Source: a bacterium (GTDB lineage Bacteria; UBA8248). From it: a DNA stretch of 64,000 nt. The notes beneath the pieces are model-generated. The model had not been told where the DNA came from and searched no databases. It saw only the letters and a list, made by a program, of their open reading frames with translations. Numbering within the stretch: the first letter of the stretch is position 1; each line of letters begins with the position of its first letter. This document shows, piece by piece, positions 38,530-49,637 of this stretch. A program made the position numbers and the translations under genes. The DNA lies in assembly GCA_022825065.1 (NCBI GenBank), contig JAJDYR010000009.1, positions 1 through 64,000 on the forward strand, in the 5' to 3' direction.

Positions 38530-39612
38530 TCAATCGGGCCAGTCGATGCGGCTCCCCAGGCCGAGACGCCAATGATCCGCCAGAACGAGCGCCATCATCG
38601 CCTCGCCGATGGGCACCGCCCGCGTCGCCACGCAGGGGTCGTGCCGTCCCTCCACCTTTACGGTCGTTTTTTCTCCCGCCGTCGTCACCGTGTCCTGCTC
38701 CAGCAATATGGAGGAAGTCGGCTTCACCGCGAAGCGAACCACAACCGGCGCGCCCGAGGATATGCCGCCCAGAATGCCGCCCGCGTTGTTCGTCCTCACC
38801 CTCGGTTCGCCGTCTTTCATCTCGAACGGATCGTTGTTCTCCGAACCCCGCATCCCGGCGGCCCGGAAACCGGAGCCGATTTCCACCCCCTTCACCGCGT
38901 TGATGCTCATCATCGCCGCCGCCAGATCGGAGTCGAGACGCCCGTAAAGCGGCTCTCCCCAGCCCGCCGGAACGCCATCGGCCCGAACCGTGATGGCGCC
39001 GCCCACCGAGTCACCCGCCTTGCGGGCTTCGAGAATAGCCGCCTCCATCCGGGACGCCGTCTCCGCGTCCGGACAGCGAACGATGTTTCGCTCTATCTCG
39101 TCCGCGTCGAAGCGCGCACCATCCCAGCATACCGGCCCCACCTGATCGACATAGCCCAAAATCGATACACCGAGACGGGTGAGGAGTTTCTTGGCTATCG
39201 CTCCCGCCGCAACGCGAGCAGCCGTCTCCCGCGCGCTGGAACGCCCACCGCCACGGTGATCCCGAATCCCCCATTTCCGGATGTAGGTGAAATCCGCGTG
39301 TCCCGGGCGAAACAGGTTGCGCAAGGGTTCATATTTGCTTGAATCGGCGTCCTTGTTCCGGATAATCACCGAGATGGGATGCCCTGTCGTCCGGCCTTCG
39401 AAGACGCCGGATAAAATCTCGGCCCGGTCCTCTTCTTTTCGCTGGGTCGTCACCCGGCTCTGGCCCGGCCGCCTGCGATCCAAATCCCGCTGGAGGTCGG
39501 ATTCATCGAGCGGCAGGCCCGCCGGACAACCGTCCACCACGACGCCCAAAGCGGGGCCATGCGACTCCCCCCAGGTTGTAAAACGAAACAAACGGCCAAA
39601 CGTGTTCGACAC
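38530..39612 (-). CDS. aroC: Chorismate synthase
   Basis: FMNH2-dependent conversion of EPSP to chorismate. 360 residues: [12 protein letters not shown] at the N-terminus, [34 protein letters not shown], and [14 protein letters not shown] with the FMN/phosphate residues. Full length. It is 26 bp upstream of nothing but follows aroK on the same strand (aroK 39639-40163 lies transcriptionally before it), giving a miaA-aroK-aroC unit. Confidence 0.95.
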   Translation of the reverse strand: MSNTFGRLFRFTTWGESHGPALGVVVDGCPAGLPLDESDLQRDLDRRRPGQSRVTTQRKEEDRAEILSGVFEGRTTGHPISVIIRNKDADSSKYEPLRNLFRPGHADFTYIRKWGIRDHRGGGRSSARETAARVAAGAIAKKLLTRLGVSILGYVDQVGPVCWDGARFDADEIERNIVRCPDAETASRMEAAILEARKAGDSVGGAITVRADGVPAGWGEPLYGRLDSDLAAAMMSINAVKGVEIGSGFRAAGMRGSENNDPFEMKDGEPRVRTNNAGGILGGISSGAPVVVRFAVKPTSSILLEQDTVTTAGEKTTVKVEGRHDPCVATRAVPIGEAMMALVLADHWRLGLGSRIDWPD

Positions 39613-39638
39613 GATTCCCCTCTCCAGCTTCCGGTCTT

Positions 39639-40163
39639 CTACAACTCTGCGCGAATTTCAGGCAGTACCGCCGCGACGACCTCCTCGGGCGCGCGCGTGT
39701 TCTCAACGACTAGCTTCGCGAGTTCTTCATAGCGCGGAACGCGCTTTTTGAAAAGCAGACGCAACGCTTCTTCGGGGTTCGCCTCGTTCTCGACATAGGC
39801 GGGCCAGCCATCGGCGCGCACCCTCTCGATGATATCATTCTCCGGCACCTCGAGATAAATCACGCAATGGGGAGCAAGCAGGGAATCGACGCCCGGCGCC
39901 ATCGGCGTGCCGCCTCCGAGCGCAAGAACGAGGTTCGGTTGACCGAGTTGCTCGCTTAGCAAGTGATTTTCCATTGCCCGGAAGGATTCTTCGCCCCTTG
40001 ACCTGAAAACCTCGCGAAACCCCAGCCGCTCTCCTGTTTCCTCGAAATGTCTTTGCTCGATCAAATCGTCGAGATCGTGGAAAGAGAACCCCATTTTTTC
40101 GGCGAGCAATGGACCGATAGTCGACTTGCCGCATCCCTTGAAACCGATGAGCACGACGCTCAA
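39639..40163 (-). CDS. aroK: Shikimate kinase
   Basis: 174 residues. P-loop GFKGCGKST, shikimate-binding DLDD, the [10 protein letters not shown] Arg, and GGG of the central loop (ALGGGTP). The lid holds RVPRYEELA. Overlaps miaA by 4 bp and is followed by aroC, the step two reactions later. Confidence 0.93.
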   Translation of the reverse strand: MSVVLIGFKGCGKSTIGPLLAEKMGFSFHDLDDLIEQRHFEETGERLGFREVFRSRGEESFRAMENHLLSEQLGQPNLVLALGGGTPMAPGVDSLLAPHCVIYLEVPENDIIERVRADGWPAYVENEANPEEALRLLFKKRVPRYEELAKLVVENTRAPEEVVAAVLPEIRAEL

Positions 40164-41149
40164 GAGGAACCCTCCATACGTGACTCCAGTTCCAGATACC
40201 GGGAAACCCTGTCATGGGCCTTTTCCAATATAGCCCCGAAATCCTTTTCCCGTGGTTCATACCAGTTCACGCCCTCGATCTTGCGGAACCAGGTGCGCTG
40301 ACGTTTCGCGTAGTTGCGGTGCAGCCTGGATATTTCCCGAACCGCCTCGTTCTCCGCCATCTGTCCCCTGCGCAACGCGAGGGCTTCCTGGAACCCAAGA
40401 CCCTCGAACACCCGGGCGCCGGTGAGATTCATCCCGGCCAGCATCGCCACTTCTTCCAGCATGCCGCCCGAGAGCATCCGCCGCACCCTGCGCTCGATCC
40501 GCTCGGCGAGGATGGGCGCCGGATATCTGAGGCCAATATACAACGAAGACGCGAACCTGGGCGCTTTTTGCCCGGCGCGCAAACGTGAAACCGGCCGCCC
40601 CGTCGCCTCATAGACCTCCAGGGCGCGAACCACCCGCCGCAGATCGTTGGGATGAAGTTTCGCGGCCGTTTCGGGGTCGACGGCGGCGAGGCGCTCGTGC
40701 ATGGCCTTATGCCCCCGCCTTGAAGCCTCCCCCTCCAATCGTTCCCTGATTTCCGGCTGCGCTTCAGGTCCCTCGAAAAATCCCTCCACCAAAGCGCGGA
40801 TATACAAGCCGCTCCCTCCCACCACGAGCGGGTATGCGCCTCTGCGATAAATATCCTCGATGCAAAGGAGCGCTTCATCCGCATAGCGCGCCGCACTATA
40901 AGTCTCTCCCGGCTCCGCTACATCCAACATATGATGCGGCACGCCGCCGCGTTCATCCGAACCGGGCTTTGCGGTGCCCACGCCGATACCCCGATAAATC
41001 TGCCTGGCGTCGGCGCCGACGATTTCCAGGGACACTCCCTCTTCCAGGAAGCGCCTGGCCAGCGCAACGCCAAAAGCCGATTTCCCCGAACACGTGGTTC
41101 CCACGATGAGAATGATGGGGCGTGAATGTCCCGACGGCTTGCGATTCAT
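40160..41149 (-). CDS. miaA: tRNA dimethylallyltransferase
   Basis: Adds the isopentenyl group to A37 of UNN-decoding tRNAs, which include the tRNA-Leu(CAA) in this window. 329 residues: P-loop VGTTCSGKSAFG, ADARQIYRGIGVGTAKP (the family usually has DSMQ/RQ), MLDVAEPGETYSAARYADEA, and the C-terminal RNYAKRQRTWFRKI. Overlaps aroK by 4 bp. Confidence 0.93.
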   Translation of the reverse strand: MNRKPSGHSRPIILIVGTTCSGKSAFGVALARRFLEEGVSLEIVGADARQIYRGIGVGTAKPGSDERGGVPHHMLDVAEPGETYSAARYADEALLCIEDIYRRGAYPLVVGGSGLYIRALVEGFFEGPEAQPEIRERLEGEASRRGHKAMHERLAAVDPETAAKLHPNDLRRVVRALEVYEATGRPVSRLRAGQKAPRFASSLYIGLRYPAPILAERIERRVRRMLSGGMLEEVAMLAGMNLTGARVFEGLGFQEALALRRGQMAENEAVREISRLHRNYAKRQRTWFRKIEGVNWYEPREKDFGAILEKAHDRVSRYLELESRMEGSS

Positions 41150-41265
41150 GGGCTGGGTGCTTCAGGCGGAGGCGGATCGTCTCGCCAAAAGATGAAAAAG
41201 TCCCGGAAGCGTCTCATATTCAGGTCGGGTATGGGAGCGGGCACATAAGCCGCTTCGCTTCAAGA

Positions 41266-41793
41266 TCAAAGCGCTTCAAGCGCATCCTGAAACGCGCCAA
41301 AATCGGCATCCGAGAACAGCACGAATTCTATCCGGGTCAGCATGCCCGTCGACGCCTGCAGGTGCGCCAGGCAGACCTCGAGCATACGGGAGGCGACCGT
41401 CTTCACATCCAGACCCCCGACGCCCGTGCCGATGGCGGGAAACGCGATGCTGCCCAGCGAATTCTCCTCGGCCACTTCGAGGCTCGCCCGGGTGCAGGCT
41501 TCCACGATTTCGGGCGAGGTCCTGAGGTCCGTCCCCATTCCCGCCGCATGAATCACGTGCCGGGCGCGGAGTTCGCCGCCACCCGTGATTACGGCATCCC
41601 CGATCCGAATCGGCCCTTTCGATACCGCCTCGGTCTCTATCGCTTTCCCGCCTTTTCTCTTGATGGCGCCGGCCACGCCCGCGCCCATCCAGAGATGGTT
41701 GTTGGCCGCATTCACGATGGCGTCCACTTCGGACTCGGTGATATCACCCTGCCGAAGAACCACGCATCCACGACCGACGCGCTTTTCATTCAT
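41266..41793 (-). CDS. Macrodomain protein
   Basis: 175 residues of the ADP-ribose/O-acetyl-ADP-ribose binding macrodomain: QGDITESEVDAIVNAANNHLWMGAGVAGAI with the conserved Asn/Asp positions, and FPAIGTGVGGLD as the second loop. The family binds or hydrolyses ADP-ribose. ATG 41793 is chosen as it starts directly before the domain; the frame extends 15 codons further. Interesting in view of the Fic AMPylase 9 kb away, but no functional link is shown. Confidence 0.85.
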   Translation of the reverse strand: MNEKRVGRGCVVLRQGDITESEVDAIVNAANNHLWMGAGVAGAIKRKGGKAIETEAVSKGPIRIGDAVITGGGELRARHVIHAAGMGTDLRTSPEIVEACTRASLEVAEENSLGSIAFPAIGTGVGGLDVKTVASRMLEVCLAHLQASTGMLTRIEFVLFSDADFGAFQDALEAL

Positions 41794-41853
41794 GAGAAAT
41801 ATTCCGGTTGGGCGGGATTGTCCCGGGGGACATGCCAACTGAAGACCGCTTGG

Positions 41854-42246
41854 TTAGAAGAGAGAATCTTCCTCCGACGATTCTCCATATGCATCGGAAC
41901 CGGCCGACGCCGAAGCGTCTCTGCCCGAGGAACCGGGCGCTCCCCCATCATCCTCGAAAGGAGCCGCTCCGGAGTGATCGACCATCTGCCTCAATTCTTT
42001 CCCCGCCTTGAAGAACGGCACATTCTTGGGCGGAATCGCGACCGCTTCACCCGTCCTCGGGTTTCTGCCGTCGCGGCTGTTTCTCGAACGCACCCGGAAA
42101 CTCCCGAATCCACGCAATTCCACCTTATCGCCATTCGACAAGGAATTCATGATGCTTCCGAACACGATGTTCACGATGCGCTCGGTGTCTTTTTTCGTGA
42201 GATTGATTTTCTCAGCTATCTGCTCAACCAACTCGGCCTTAGTCAT
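41854..42246 (-). CDS. ihfB: HU/IHF-family DNA-binding protein with acidic tail
   Basis: 130 residues. The first 90 are a complete HU/IHF domain (MTKAELVEQIAEKINLTKKDTERIV, then GFGSFRVRSRNSRDGRNPRTGE with the DNA-intercalating Pro). The last 40 form a Ser/Gly/Asp/Glu-rich tail (FEDDGGAPGSSGRDASASAG...SEEDSLF) not found in standard IHF. Position downstream of cmk and rpsA mirrors ihfB in E. coli, hence the symbol; HU cannot be excluded. AAGGAGG lies 12 nt before the ATG. Confidence 0.8.
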   Translation of the reverse strand: MTKAELVEQIAEKINLTKKDTERIVNIVFGSIMNSLSNGDKVELRGFGSFRVRSRNSRDGRNPRTGEAVAIPPKNVPFFKAGKELRQMVDHSGAAPFEDDGGAPGSSGRDASASAGSDAYGESSEEDSLF

Positions 42247-42401
42247 GAGAATCATCACCCTCCTTGCGAGCGCGATGGATACATTAGCGTTTCGGAGTAC
42301 CCAGGCTATTTATCAAAAAACGACGAACCTCCTCAGGCGGCGAGAAGTTTCGTGATCATATTTTCCACAAAATCATCGAATGGGCTCCCAAACCACCCAC
42401 G

Positions 42402-44213
<1,812 letters not shown>

Positions 44214-44311
44214 CTGTTTGCGTTACCTCGTTCTGTGAAAAGAAAATTGCCGCCACCGCTCAAGCGCCCATCGCTATCGCAGTCATCGGCATGAAGTTAG
44301 CGGAAAAAATC

Positions 44312-44340
44312 ATACTACACCCGAGAAAGGAGAGAATCAA
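44312..44340 (-). promoter_or_regulatory. Promoter of rpsA
   Basis: On the minus strand TTGATT (44340-44335), a 17-nt spacer and TAGTAT (44317-44312), about 100 nt before the rpsA start, leaving room for an S1 autoregulatory leader. Confidence 0.55.
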
Positions 44341-44348
44341 CTCGCAAC

Positions 44349-45086
44349 TCAAGCATCCTCAATCACTTCCCCGTAAACCAGGCGGATTTTCTCTAACATG
44401 ACCTCGAGCACCTGGTCAACGCCGATTTCGCTCGTCTGGATCTCCTCGGCGTCCTCGGCCTTGCGCAGCGGTGCGCTGGCCCTGTGGCGGTCTCTCTCGT
44501 CCCTGCGCTTCAAGTCTTCGCGCAGATGATCGGGGTGAAAGGGGACGCCCCTCGCCTCGAGTTCGGCGAAGCGCCGCTGGATTCGCACCTCGATGTCCGC
44601 GTCGAGAAAAAATTTGAGCCTGGCTTCCGGGAAAACGACCGTGCCGATGTCGCGCCCGTCGATGACGGCCCCGCGCTTGCGCCCGTAATTCCTTTGAAAA
44701 TCGAGCAGCGCCGCACGCACTCCGGGTATCGCCGACACGCGCGACGCCATGTCGCTAATCACCTCGTCGCGGAGCGCATCGGTAACGTCTTCCCCGTCCA
44801 GAACGTTCTTCCAGGCATTCCCCTCTTTGCGGCACTCGAAGCGCAAACCACGCGCGGAGTCGACCGCCCTGCTCTCGAAATCACCCTCCCGATTCTTGTT
44901 CAAAACCTGGTAACCCACCGCCCGGTAGAGCGCGCCGCTTTCGAGATAGTCGAAACCCAGCCTCTCCGCGACCCCCTTGGCCGCCGTGCTCTTGCCCGAA
45001 CCCGCAGGCCCATCGATGGGAATGACGATGCCGGCCGATTTTCGGCGCGATTCCTCTCTCAAGTCCAACCCTTTTTCCGCGCCCAT
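44349..45086 (-). CDS. cmk: Cytidylate kinase
   Basis: Phosphorylates CMP and dCMP. 245 residues: a 20-residue lead, P-loop DGPAGSGKSTAAKGVAERLG, LESGALYRAVGY, DGRDIGTVVFPEA and RRDERDRHRASAPLRKAEDA. It overlaps the end of tyrA by 28 bp, with the start codon inside tyrA, which indicates coupling; a later start is possible but none is better placed. Confidence 0.92.
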   Translation of the reverse strand: MGAEKGLDLREESRRKSAGIVIPIDGPAGSGKSTAAKGVAERLGFDYLESGALYRAVGYQVLNKNREGDFESRAVDSARGLRFECRKEGNAWKNVLDGEDVTDALRDEVISDMASRVSAIPGVRAALLDFQRNYGRKRGAVIDGRDIGTVVFPEARLKFFLDADIEVRIQRRFAELEARGVPFHPDHLREDLKRRDERDRHRASAPLRKAEDAEEIQTSEIGVDQVLEVMLEKIRLVYGEVIEDA

Positions 45087-45925
45087 TCGTCCCGGCCGTC
45101 CTTGGCGCGCGAAAAAGCACGCTCGAGCCCCTCGGAATCCGTCTCTTCCAGCAAACGTCGAAGTTCCGCCAGCTCTTTCTCGAACCTGTCGAGCGCGCCC
45201 AGCAGCGCCTCCTGGTTGTCCTCGCAGATTTCACGCCACATTTCCGCCCCGGATGAGGCGATTCTTGAAAAATCCCGAAACCCGCTCGACGCGTGCCGGA
45301 GCGCTCCGCCCTCCAGGGCGGTGTTCATCATGGCGTAGGCTACCAGATGCGGAAGATGGCTGATGTCGGCCATCACTTGATCATGCGTCTCGGGATCGAG
45401 AATCTCGACGTTTGCGCCCACGCCCTCCCAAAGCGCTCGCAAACGTTCGATGGTTCCGGGGTGCGTTCTCTCCGTCGGCGTCAGGATGGTCTGGTGCGCT
45501 TCGAAAAGGGAGGAAAAACTCGCCTTCACACCGGTCTTCTCGCCTCCGGCGACGGGGTGGCTCGCCAGGAATTTCACATCTCCCAAATCCATCGCCTCCA
45601 CCGCGCGCACGTAGGGCGCCTTTACGCTGCCCACGTCGGTGAGTACGGCCCCGGGAGCCATCGCGGGCAAAACCGCCTCCGTCACCCGCACCGCCGAGCG
45701 CACGGGGGTGCACACCACCACGAGGTCCGAATCGCGCACCGCCTCCAAGTGGCTCGTCTCGAAGCGATCCACGACGCCAAGCTCGAGCGCGCTTTCGAGG
45801 TTGCCCAGACTCCTGCCCGCGCCGACGAGCCTCGAAACGAGTCCCCTCTCCCGGGCAGCGCGGGCCAGCGAGCCGCCGATGAGCCCCACGCCGATGATGG
45901 TCATCTGCTCGAAAAGCACCGTCAT
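45059..45925 (-). CDS. tyrA: Prephenate dehydrogenase
   Basis: Oxidative decarboxylation of prephenate to 4-hydroxyphenylpyruvate for tyrosine. 288 residues: IIGVGLIGGSLARA, CTPVRSAV, LTDVGSVKAPYV, SHPVAGGEKTGV, and catalytic SHLPHLVAYAM. No fused chorismate mutase or ACT domain. The gene encoding EPSP synthase (aroA), often between tyrA and cmk, is absent here. Confidence 0.93.
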   Translation of the reverse strand: MTVLFEQMTIIGVGLIGGSLARAARERGLVSRLVGAGRSLGNLESALELGVVDRFETSHLEAVRDSDLVVVCTPVRSAVRVTEAVLPAMAPGAVLTDVGSVKAPYVRAVEAMDLGDVKFLASHPVAGGEKTGVKASFSSLFEAHQTILTPTERTHPGTIERLRALWEGVGANVEILDPETHDQVMADISHLPHLVAYAMMNTALEGGALRHASSGFRDFSRIASSGAEMWREICEDNQEALLGALDRFEKELAELRRLLEETDSEGLERAFSRAKDGRDEWARKKGWT

Positions 45926-45969
45926 ATCCTTTTCGTTATTCTACAAAATACATGAGGTTATATTTATAT

Positions 45970-47070
45970 CTATTTGTTATTGTTTATATTTAAAATTTTA
46001 TATAACGCCCTGATAACCTCTTCGTTCTCCTCCGGCGTGCCGATGGAAATCCGCAGGTGGCGCGGGAAACCGTACCCCGCCACGGGCCTGACGATGACGC
46101 CCTCCCTTAACAGCGCTTCGTAGACCCCCATCGCTTCGCCCACCTCGACCATCAGGAAATTCCCCTGCGTGGGCACGAAGGGAAGGCCCATGGCCGAGAG
46201 CTCGTATACGAAATACTCCCGGCCCTCGGCGTTCACCGCCACCGACCTTTCGACGTGTTCGGTGTCGCCCAGGGCGGCCTGCGCGGCCAAGAGAGCCAGG
46301 GAGTTGACGTTGAACGGCTCGCGGACGCTCTCCATCGCCTGCGCGACTTCCGCATCCGCCACGCCGTAGCCGACACGCAGGCCGGCCAGCCCATAGACCT
46401 TCGAGAAGGTCCGCATGGCGACCAGGTTCGGAAATTCGCCCAGCATCCCGGCGGCGTCGGGGTAATCTTCGAGATGCGCGTAATGAGAATAGGCCTCGTC
46501 CATCACGACGAGGGTGTTCCGCGGAATTTTTTCCAGAAATTCCCGGAGCTTCCCCTCCCTCACCGCCGTCCCCGTGGGGTTGTTCGGGTTCGCAATGAAG
46601 ACGATTTTCGTTTTATCGCAAACCAGATCGGCCATGGCGTCCAGGTCCTGGTGGTAATCGCGCATCGGCGCGCGCCTGATCTCGCAAGAAGTAAGCTGGG
46701 AAACGATGTGGTAGACGATAAAGGCGCCTTCCGAGAACACCACCGGGTCTCCGGGGTCCAGGTAGGCGTGCGCCAGAATCTCCAGCACCTCGTTCGTTCC
46801 GTTTCCGAGAACGAAATTACCGGGCTGCAAGCCATGGTGTCCGGCCAGCGCGTTTTTGAGATAAAACCCCCCGCCGTCGGGGTAGCGGTGCAATTCCTCG
46901 ATAGCGCTGTTGATGGCTTCGACCGCCTTGGGCGAAGGCCCCAGGGGGTTCTCGTTCGATGCCACCTTGATGGAATCCGTGACCCCGAGTTCGCGTTCGA
47001 GTTCCTCCACCGGCTTTCCCGGCTGGTAGACGATGATGTCCGAAACGGGCCGCGCCCTTTGAAATTTCAT
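45970..47070 (-). CDS. hisC: Histidinol-phosphate/aromatic aminotransferase
   Basis: 366 residues of the HisC family: SNENPLGPSPKAVEAI, GNGTNEVLEI, ANPNNPTG, MDEAYSHYA, PLP Lys in FSKVYGLAGLRVGYG. Its place between pheA and tyrA suggests it (also) transaminates phenylpyruvate and hydroxyphenylpyruvate. The C-terminus (KILNINNNK) is encoded by a sharply AT-rich patch. Confidence 0.9.
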   Translation of the reverse strand: MKFQRARPVSDIIVYQPGKPVEELERELGVTDSIKVASNENPLGPSPKAVEAINSAIEELHRYPDGGGFYLKNALAGHHGLQPGNFVLGNGTNEVLEILAHAYLDPGDPVVFSEGAFIVYHIVSQLTSCEIRRAPMRDYHQDLDAMADLVCDKTKIVFIANPNNPTGTAVREGKLREFLEKIPRNTLVVMDEAYSHYAHLEDYPDAAGMLGEFPNLVAMRTFSKVYGLAGLRVGYGVADAEVAQAMESVREPFNVNSLALLAAQAALGDTEHVERSVAVNAEGREYFVYELSAMGLPFVPTQGNFLMVEVGEAMGVYEALLREGVIVRPVAGYGFPRHLRISIGTPEENEEVIRALYKILNINNNK

Positions 47071-47128
47071 CCTCTCTCCTCAACCTCCAGCAACGCGAGA
47101 GCCACGCGCCCGAATCAACCCCTCAAAA

Positions 47129-47968
47129 TCATTCCGCTTCCCGCACTCGTTGCAGCACGGGATAAGAACCCAACACACGAACAAAATCCACCAGATTCCT
47201 CAGTTCCGAAATACCTTTCGTGATTGCTTCATCTTCCGCGAAACCGTCGATTTCCATGTAGAAAACGTACTCCCATGCCACTTTACGCGAAGGCCGGGAC
47301 TCGATTTTCGTCATGTTCAGTTCACGCTCCGCGATGGGCGCAAGCGCCTTGTAGAGCGCGCCCGATTCGTTTTTCAAGCCGAAGAGAAGGCTCGTCTTCG
47401 ATTGCGCCGCCCGTTCGGGTTTTTCGGTTCCGATGACGAAAAAGCGCGTCACGTTGATGATCTCGGAATCGAGTTTCTCCTCCATGATCTTCAGTCCGTA
47501 ATGGTCCGCCGCCAGTCGGCTTCCCAAAGCACCCAGTTTAGGGTCCTCAGCCGCCATCTTCGCCGCCAACGACGTGCTCAAAACCTCTTCGATCTTGACG
47601 CCCGAGGCGTTGGCCCGAAGCCAGCGCCGGCATTGGGCCACCGCGTGGGGGTGGCTGAGTATGCGCTCCACCTGCTCGATGGAGCCTGCGTTCGTGAGCA
47701 GGTGGATGTCGATGGGCAGCCGGATTTCACCCTCCACCAGCAAAGAGGATCCCAGCAGCCTGTCGAGCGTGATGTTGACCGTGCCCTCGATCGCGTTCTC
47801 TATCGGCACCACGCCCCACCGGGAGCGGCGGCCTTCCACATCATCGAACACGGCGTCGATGCTTTGTACGGGCGTGAGAGCGGCCCCCTCGCCGAAGCGC
47901 AGAATGGCCGCCTCGTGCGTGAAGGTGGCCTCAGGCCCCAGATAGCTCACTCTCGGCAAATCGTTCAT
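47129..47968 (-). CDS. pheA: Prephenate dehydratase with ACT domain
   Basis: Converts prephenate to phenylpyruvate. 279 residues: catalytic domain (5-185) with YLGPEATFTHEAAIL, PIENAIEGTV and the catalytic NVTRFFVIG; ACT domain (about 195-272) with the phenylalanine-binding GALYKALAP and IESRPSRK. No chorismate mutase domain, so mutase must be elsewhere. TGGAG ribosome site. Confidence 0.94.
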   Translation of the reverse strand: MNDLPRVSYLGPEATFTHEAAILRFGEGAALTPVQSIDAVFDDVEGRRSRWGVVPIENAIEGTVNITLDRLLGSSLLVEGEIRLPIDIHLLTNAGSIEQVERILSHPHAVAQCRRWLRANASGVKIEEVLSTSLAAKMAAEDPKLGALGSRLAADHYGLKIMEEKLDSEIINVTRFFVIGTEKPERAAQSKTSLLFGLKNESGALYKALAPIAERELNMTKIESRPSRKVAWEYVFYMEIDGFAEDEAITKGISELRNLVDFVRVLGSYPVLQRVREAE

Positions 47969-48012
47969 GACGCAAGGCTCCAGTTCAGATAAGACGCTTC
48001 GAAAACCGCGCT

Positions 48013-48041
48013 ATCCTACCCCAAGGCCCGGCGATTGTGAA
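48013..48041 (-). promoter_or_regulatory. Promoter of the pheA-hisC-tyrA-cmk unit
   Basis: On the minus strand TTCACA (48041-48036), a 17-nt spacer and TAGGAT (48018-48013), 45 nt before the pheA start. Confidence 0.5.
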
Positions 48042-48116
48042 CGCCCTGAAGCTCTGGCAAACTAGCCGGGCCTGCGAACGCAATCCGATATTTCATACGA
48101 ATTCATGAGGAAAAGA

Positions 48117-49250
48117 ATGAAGATTACAGACGTCGAGGCATACATGCTCACCGGCCCGCCGGAGGAGCGCGGCCACTGGGTCAGCCATTACCCCGTCCAC
48201 CAGGCGAACGAGTTGCTGATACGGCTCAAAACCGACGAGGGGCTTGAGGGTTTCGGCCTCGGCAGCAGCCGTCTCCTCATCAAGGGCGCGGCCGAGATGT
48301 TCAACGAAGGGCTCAAGGAACTCATCGTAGGCGAGGACGCGCTCGCTCCCGAGAGGCTGTATGAGAAGATTTTCTCCATCACCCACCAGAAGATCGCCTT
48401 TATCAAGGATTGGTCCCGAAACGGGCTGCTCATCACCAGCGCGGCCTTGGACCTCGCCATGTGGGATATTCTCGGGAAAGCGTCGGGCCAGCCCCTGTTC
48501 CGCCTCTTCGGCGGATACCGCGAGGAAGTGCCCTGCTACGTCACCTGCGCCTATTACCGCGACGGGAAGGACTTAGGCGAGTTGCGCGAGGAGATGGAAA
48601 TGCTCCGCGACCAGGGACACAGGGCGTTCAAGGCGAAAATCGGCGGCGCCTCACTCGAGGAGGACATGGCGCGCCTGCGGGTCATTCGCGACGTCATCGG
48701 CGATGAGGCCGAGCTCATGCTCGACGTGAACAGCGCCTGGGATTTGCCCACCGCCATCGAGGGAGCGCGTCTACTCACCGAAATCCGCCCCCGCTGGCTC
48801 GAAGAGCCCGTGCGCTGGTTCGACGACAGGCGCGAACTCAAGATTCTCGCGCGGAAGACGGACATCCCCCTCTCCGCCGGAGAGAGCGAACAGACGGGGC
48901 ACGGCGTGCGCGCGCTGCTGGAGGAGCAGGCGATCGACATCGTGCAGTTCGACTGCACGCGCATGGGCGGGTTCACCATGGGGAGAAAACTCGCGGCCCT
49001 GGCCGAACTCAACCACGTGGAAATCGCCCCGCACCACGACTGCTTCATCCACGCCCACATCGTGGCGGCCTCGCCGGCGGGCTGCATCGTGGAGTCGTTC
49101 ACGGACCCCGAGCGCGACCCGCTCCAGGCGGAACTCTTCGAGAACCCGCCCCGCATCGAGAACGGGACGCTCTATCTGAACGAGGAGCCGGGTCTCGGGC
49201 TTACGCTATCGGAACAGGCGATTGAGAAGTTCGGAACAAGGATTGCGTGA
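48117..49250 (+). CDS. Mandelate racemase/muconate lactonizing enzyme family protein
   Basis: 377 residues of the enolase superfamily: N-terminal capping domain (1-125), then a TIM barrel. The KxK acid/base motif is KAKIG; metal ligands are in LDVNSAW, EEPV and the following AGESEQ region; the Asp-His pair is FDCTRMGG and EIAPHHDC. This residue set is that of the mandelate racemase subgroup (sugar acid dehydratase or racemase). GAGGAAAAG precedes ATG 48117; an upstream ATG (48105) is less likely. Confidence 0.85.
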   Translation: MKITDVEAYMLTGPPEERGHWVSHYPVHQANELLIRLKTDEGLEGFGLGSSRLLIKGAAEMFNEGLKELIVGEDALAPERLYEKIFSITHQKIAFIKDWSRNGLLITSAALDLAMWDILGKASGQPLFRLFGGYREEVPCYVTCAYYRDGKDLGELREEMEMLRDQGHRAFKAKIGGASLEEDMARLRVIRDVIGDEAELMLDVNSAWDLPTAIEGARLLTEIRPRWLEEPVRWFDDRRELKILARKTDIPLSAGESEQTGHGVRALLEEQAIDIVQFDCTRMGGFTMGRKLAALAELNHVEIAPHHDCFIHAHIVAASPAGCIVESFTDPERDPLQAELFENPPRIENGTLYLNEEPGLGLTLSEQAIEKFGTRIA

Positions 49251-49637
49251 GGGGGGCGGTTCTGAAGAGAATAGGTTCTCGACAAACAAAGTACATTCCC
49301 CACCAGTTCGCTTGCGGGCTTGCGCCCTTGGCCCTTGGCTCACCGTCGGGCTTTCCCCCTCGGGAAGCCCGCCCCTCAAGGGGATGTTGAAAAAGGCCCT
49401 GCGCACCCCCTCGAATGGAGGCCGCAGGGGCGGCCCCCGCGGCCACCCTTGTCATCTGGAAAACCAACCCCCCCTACCCCCCCTTGTCAGGGGGGTAAAA
49501 AAAGCAACACCCCGACAAGTGGGGGATATGAAAAAAGGCGACGCGCCCTCGCCGGGCCGAAGGGTTTTGCTCTTTCTTGCCCCCCTGACAAGGGGGGGTA
49601 GGGGGGTTGCCTTTATCCTCTGACAAGGCGGGATTAT
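49251..49637. other. Intergenic region with MITE-like copy C
   Basis: No gene. It holds a CGGGCTTTCC...GGGAAGCCCG palindrome at about 49343-49371, a GC-rich stretch repeating GGCCGC motifs, and the copy C element at 49464-49610. Confidence 0.6.
49464..49610. repeat. MITE-like palindromic element, copy C (inverted)
   Basis: Same termini as copies A, B and D, but the internal segment is in the opposite orientation: GGGTTTTGCTCTTTCTTGCC near the right end is the reverse complement of the left-end segment of the other copies. About 147 bp, the longest copy. Confidence 0.8.
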
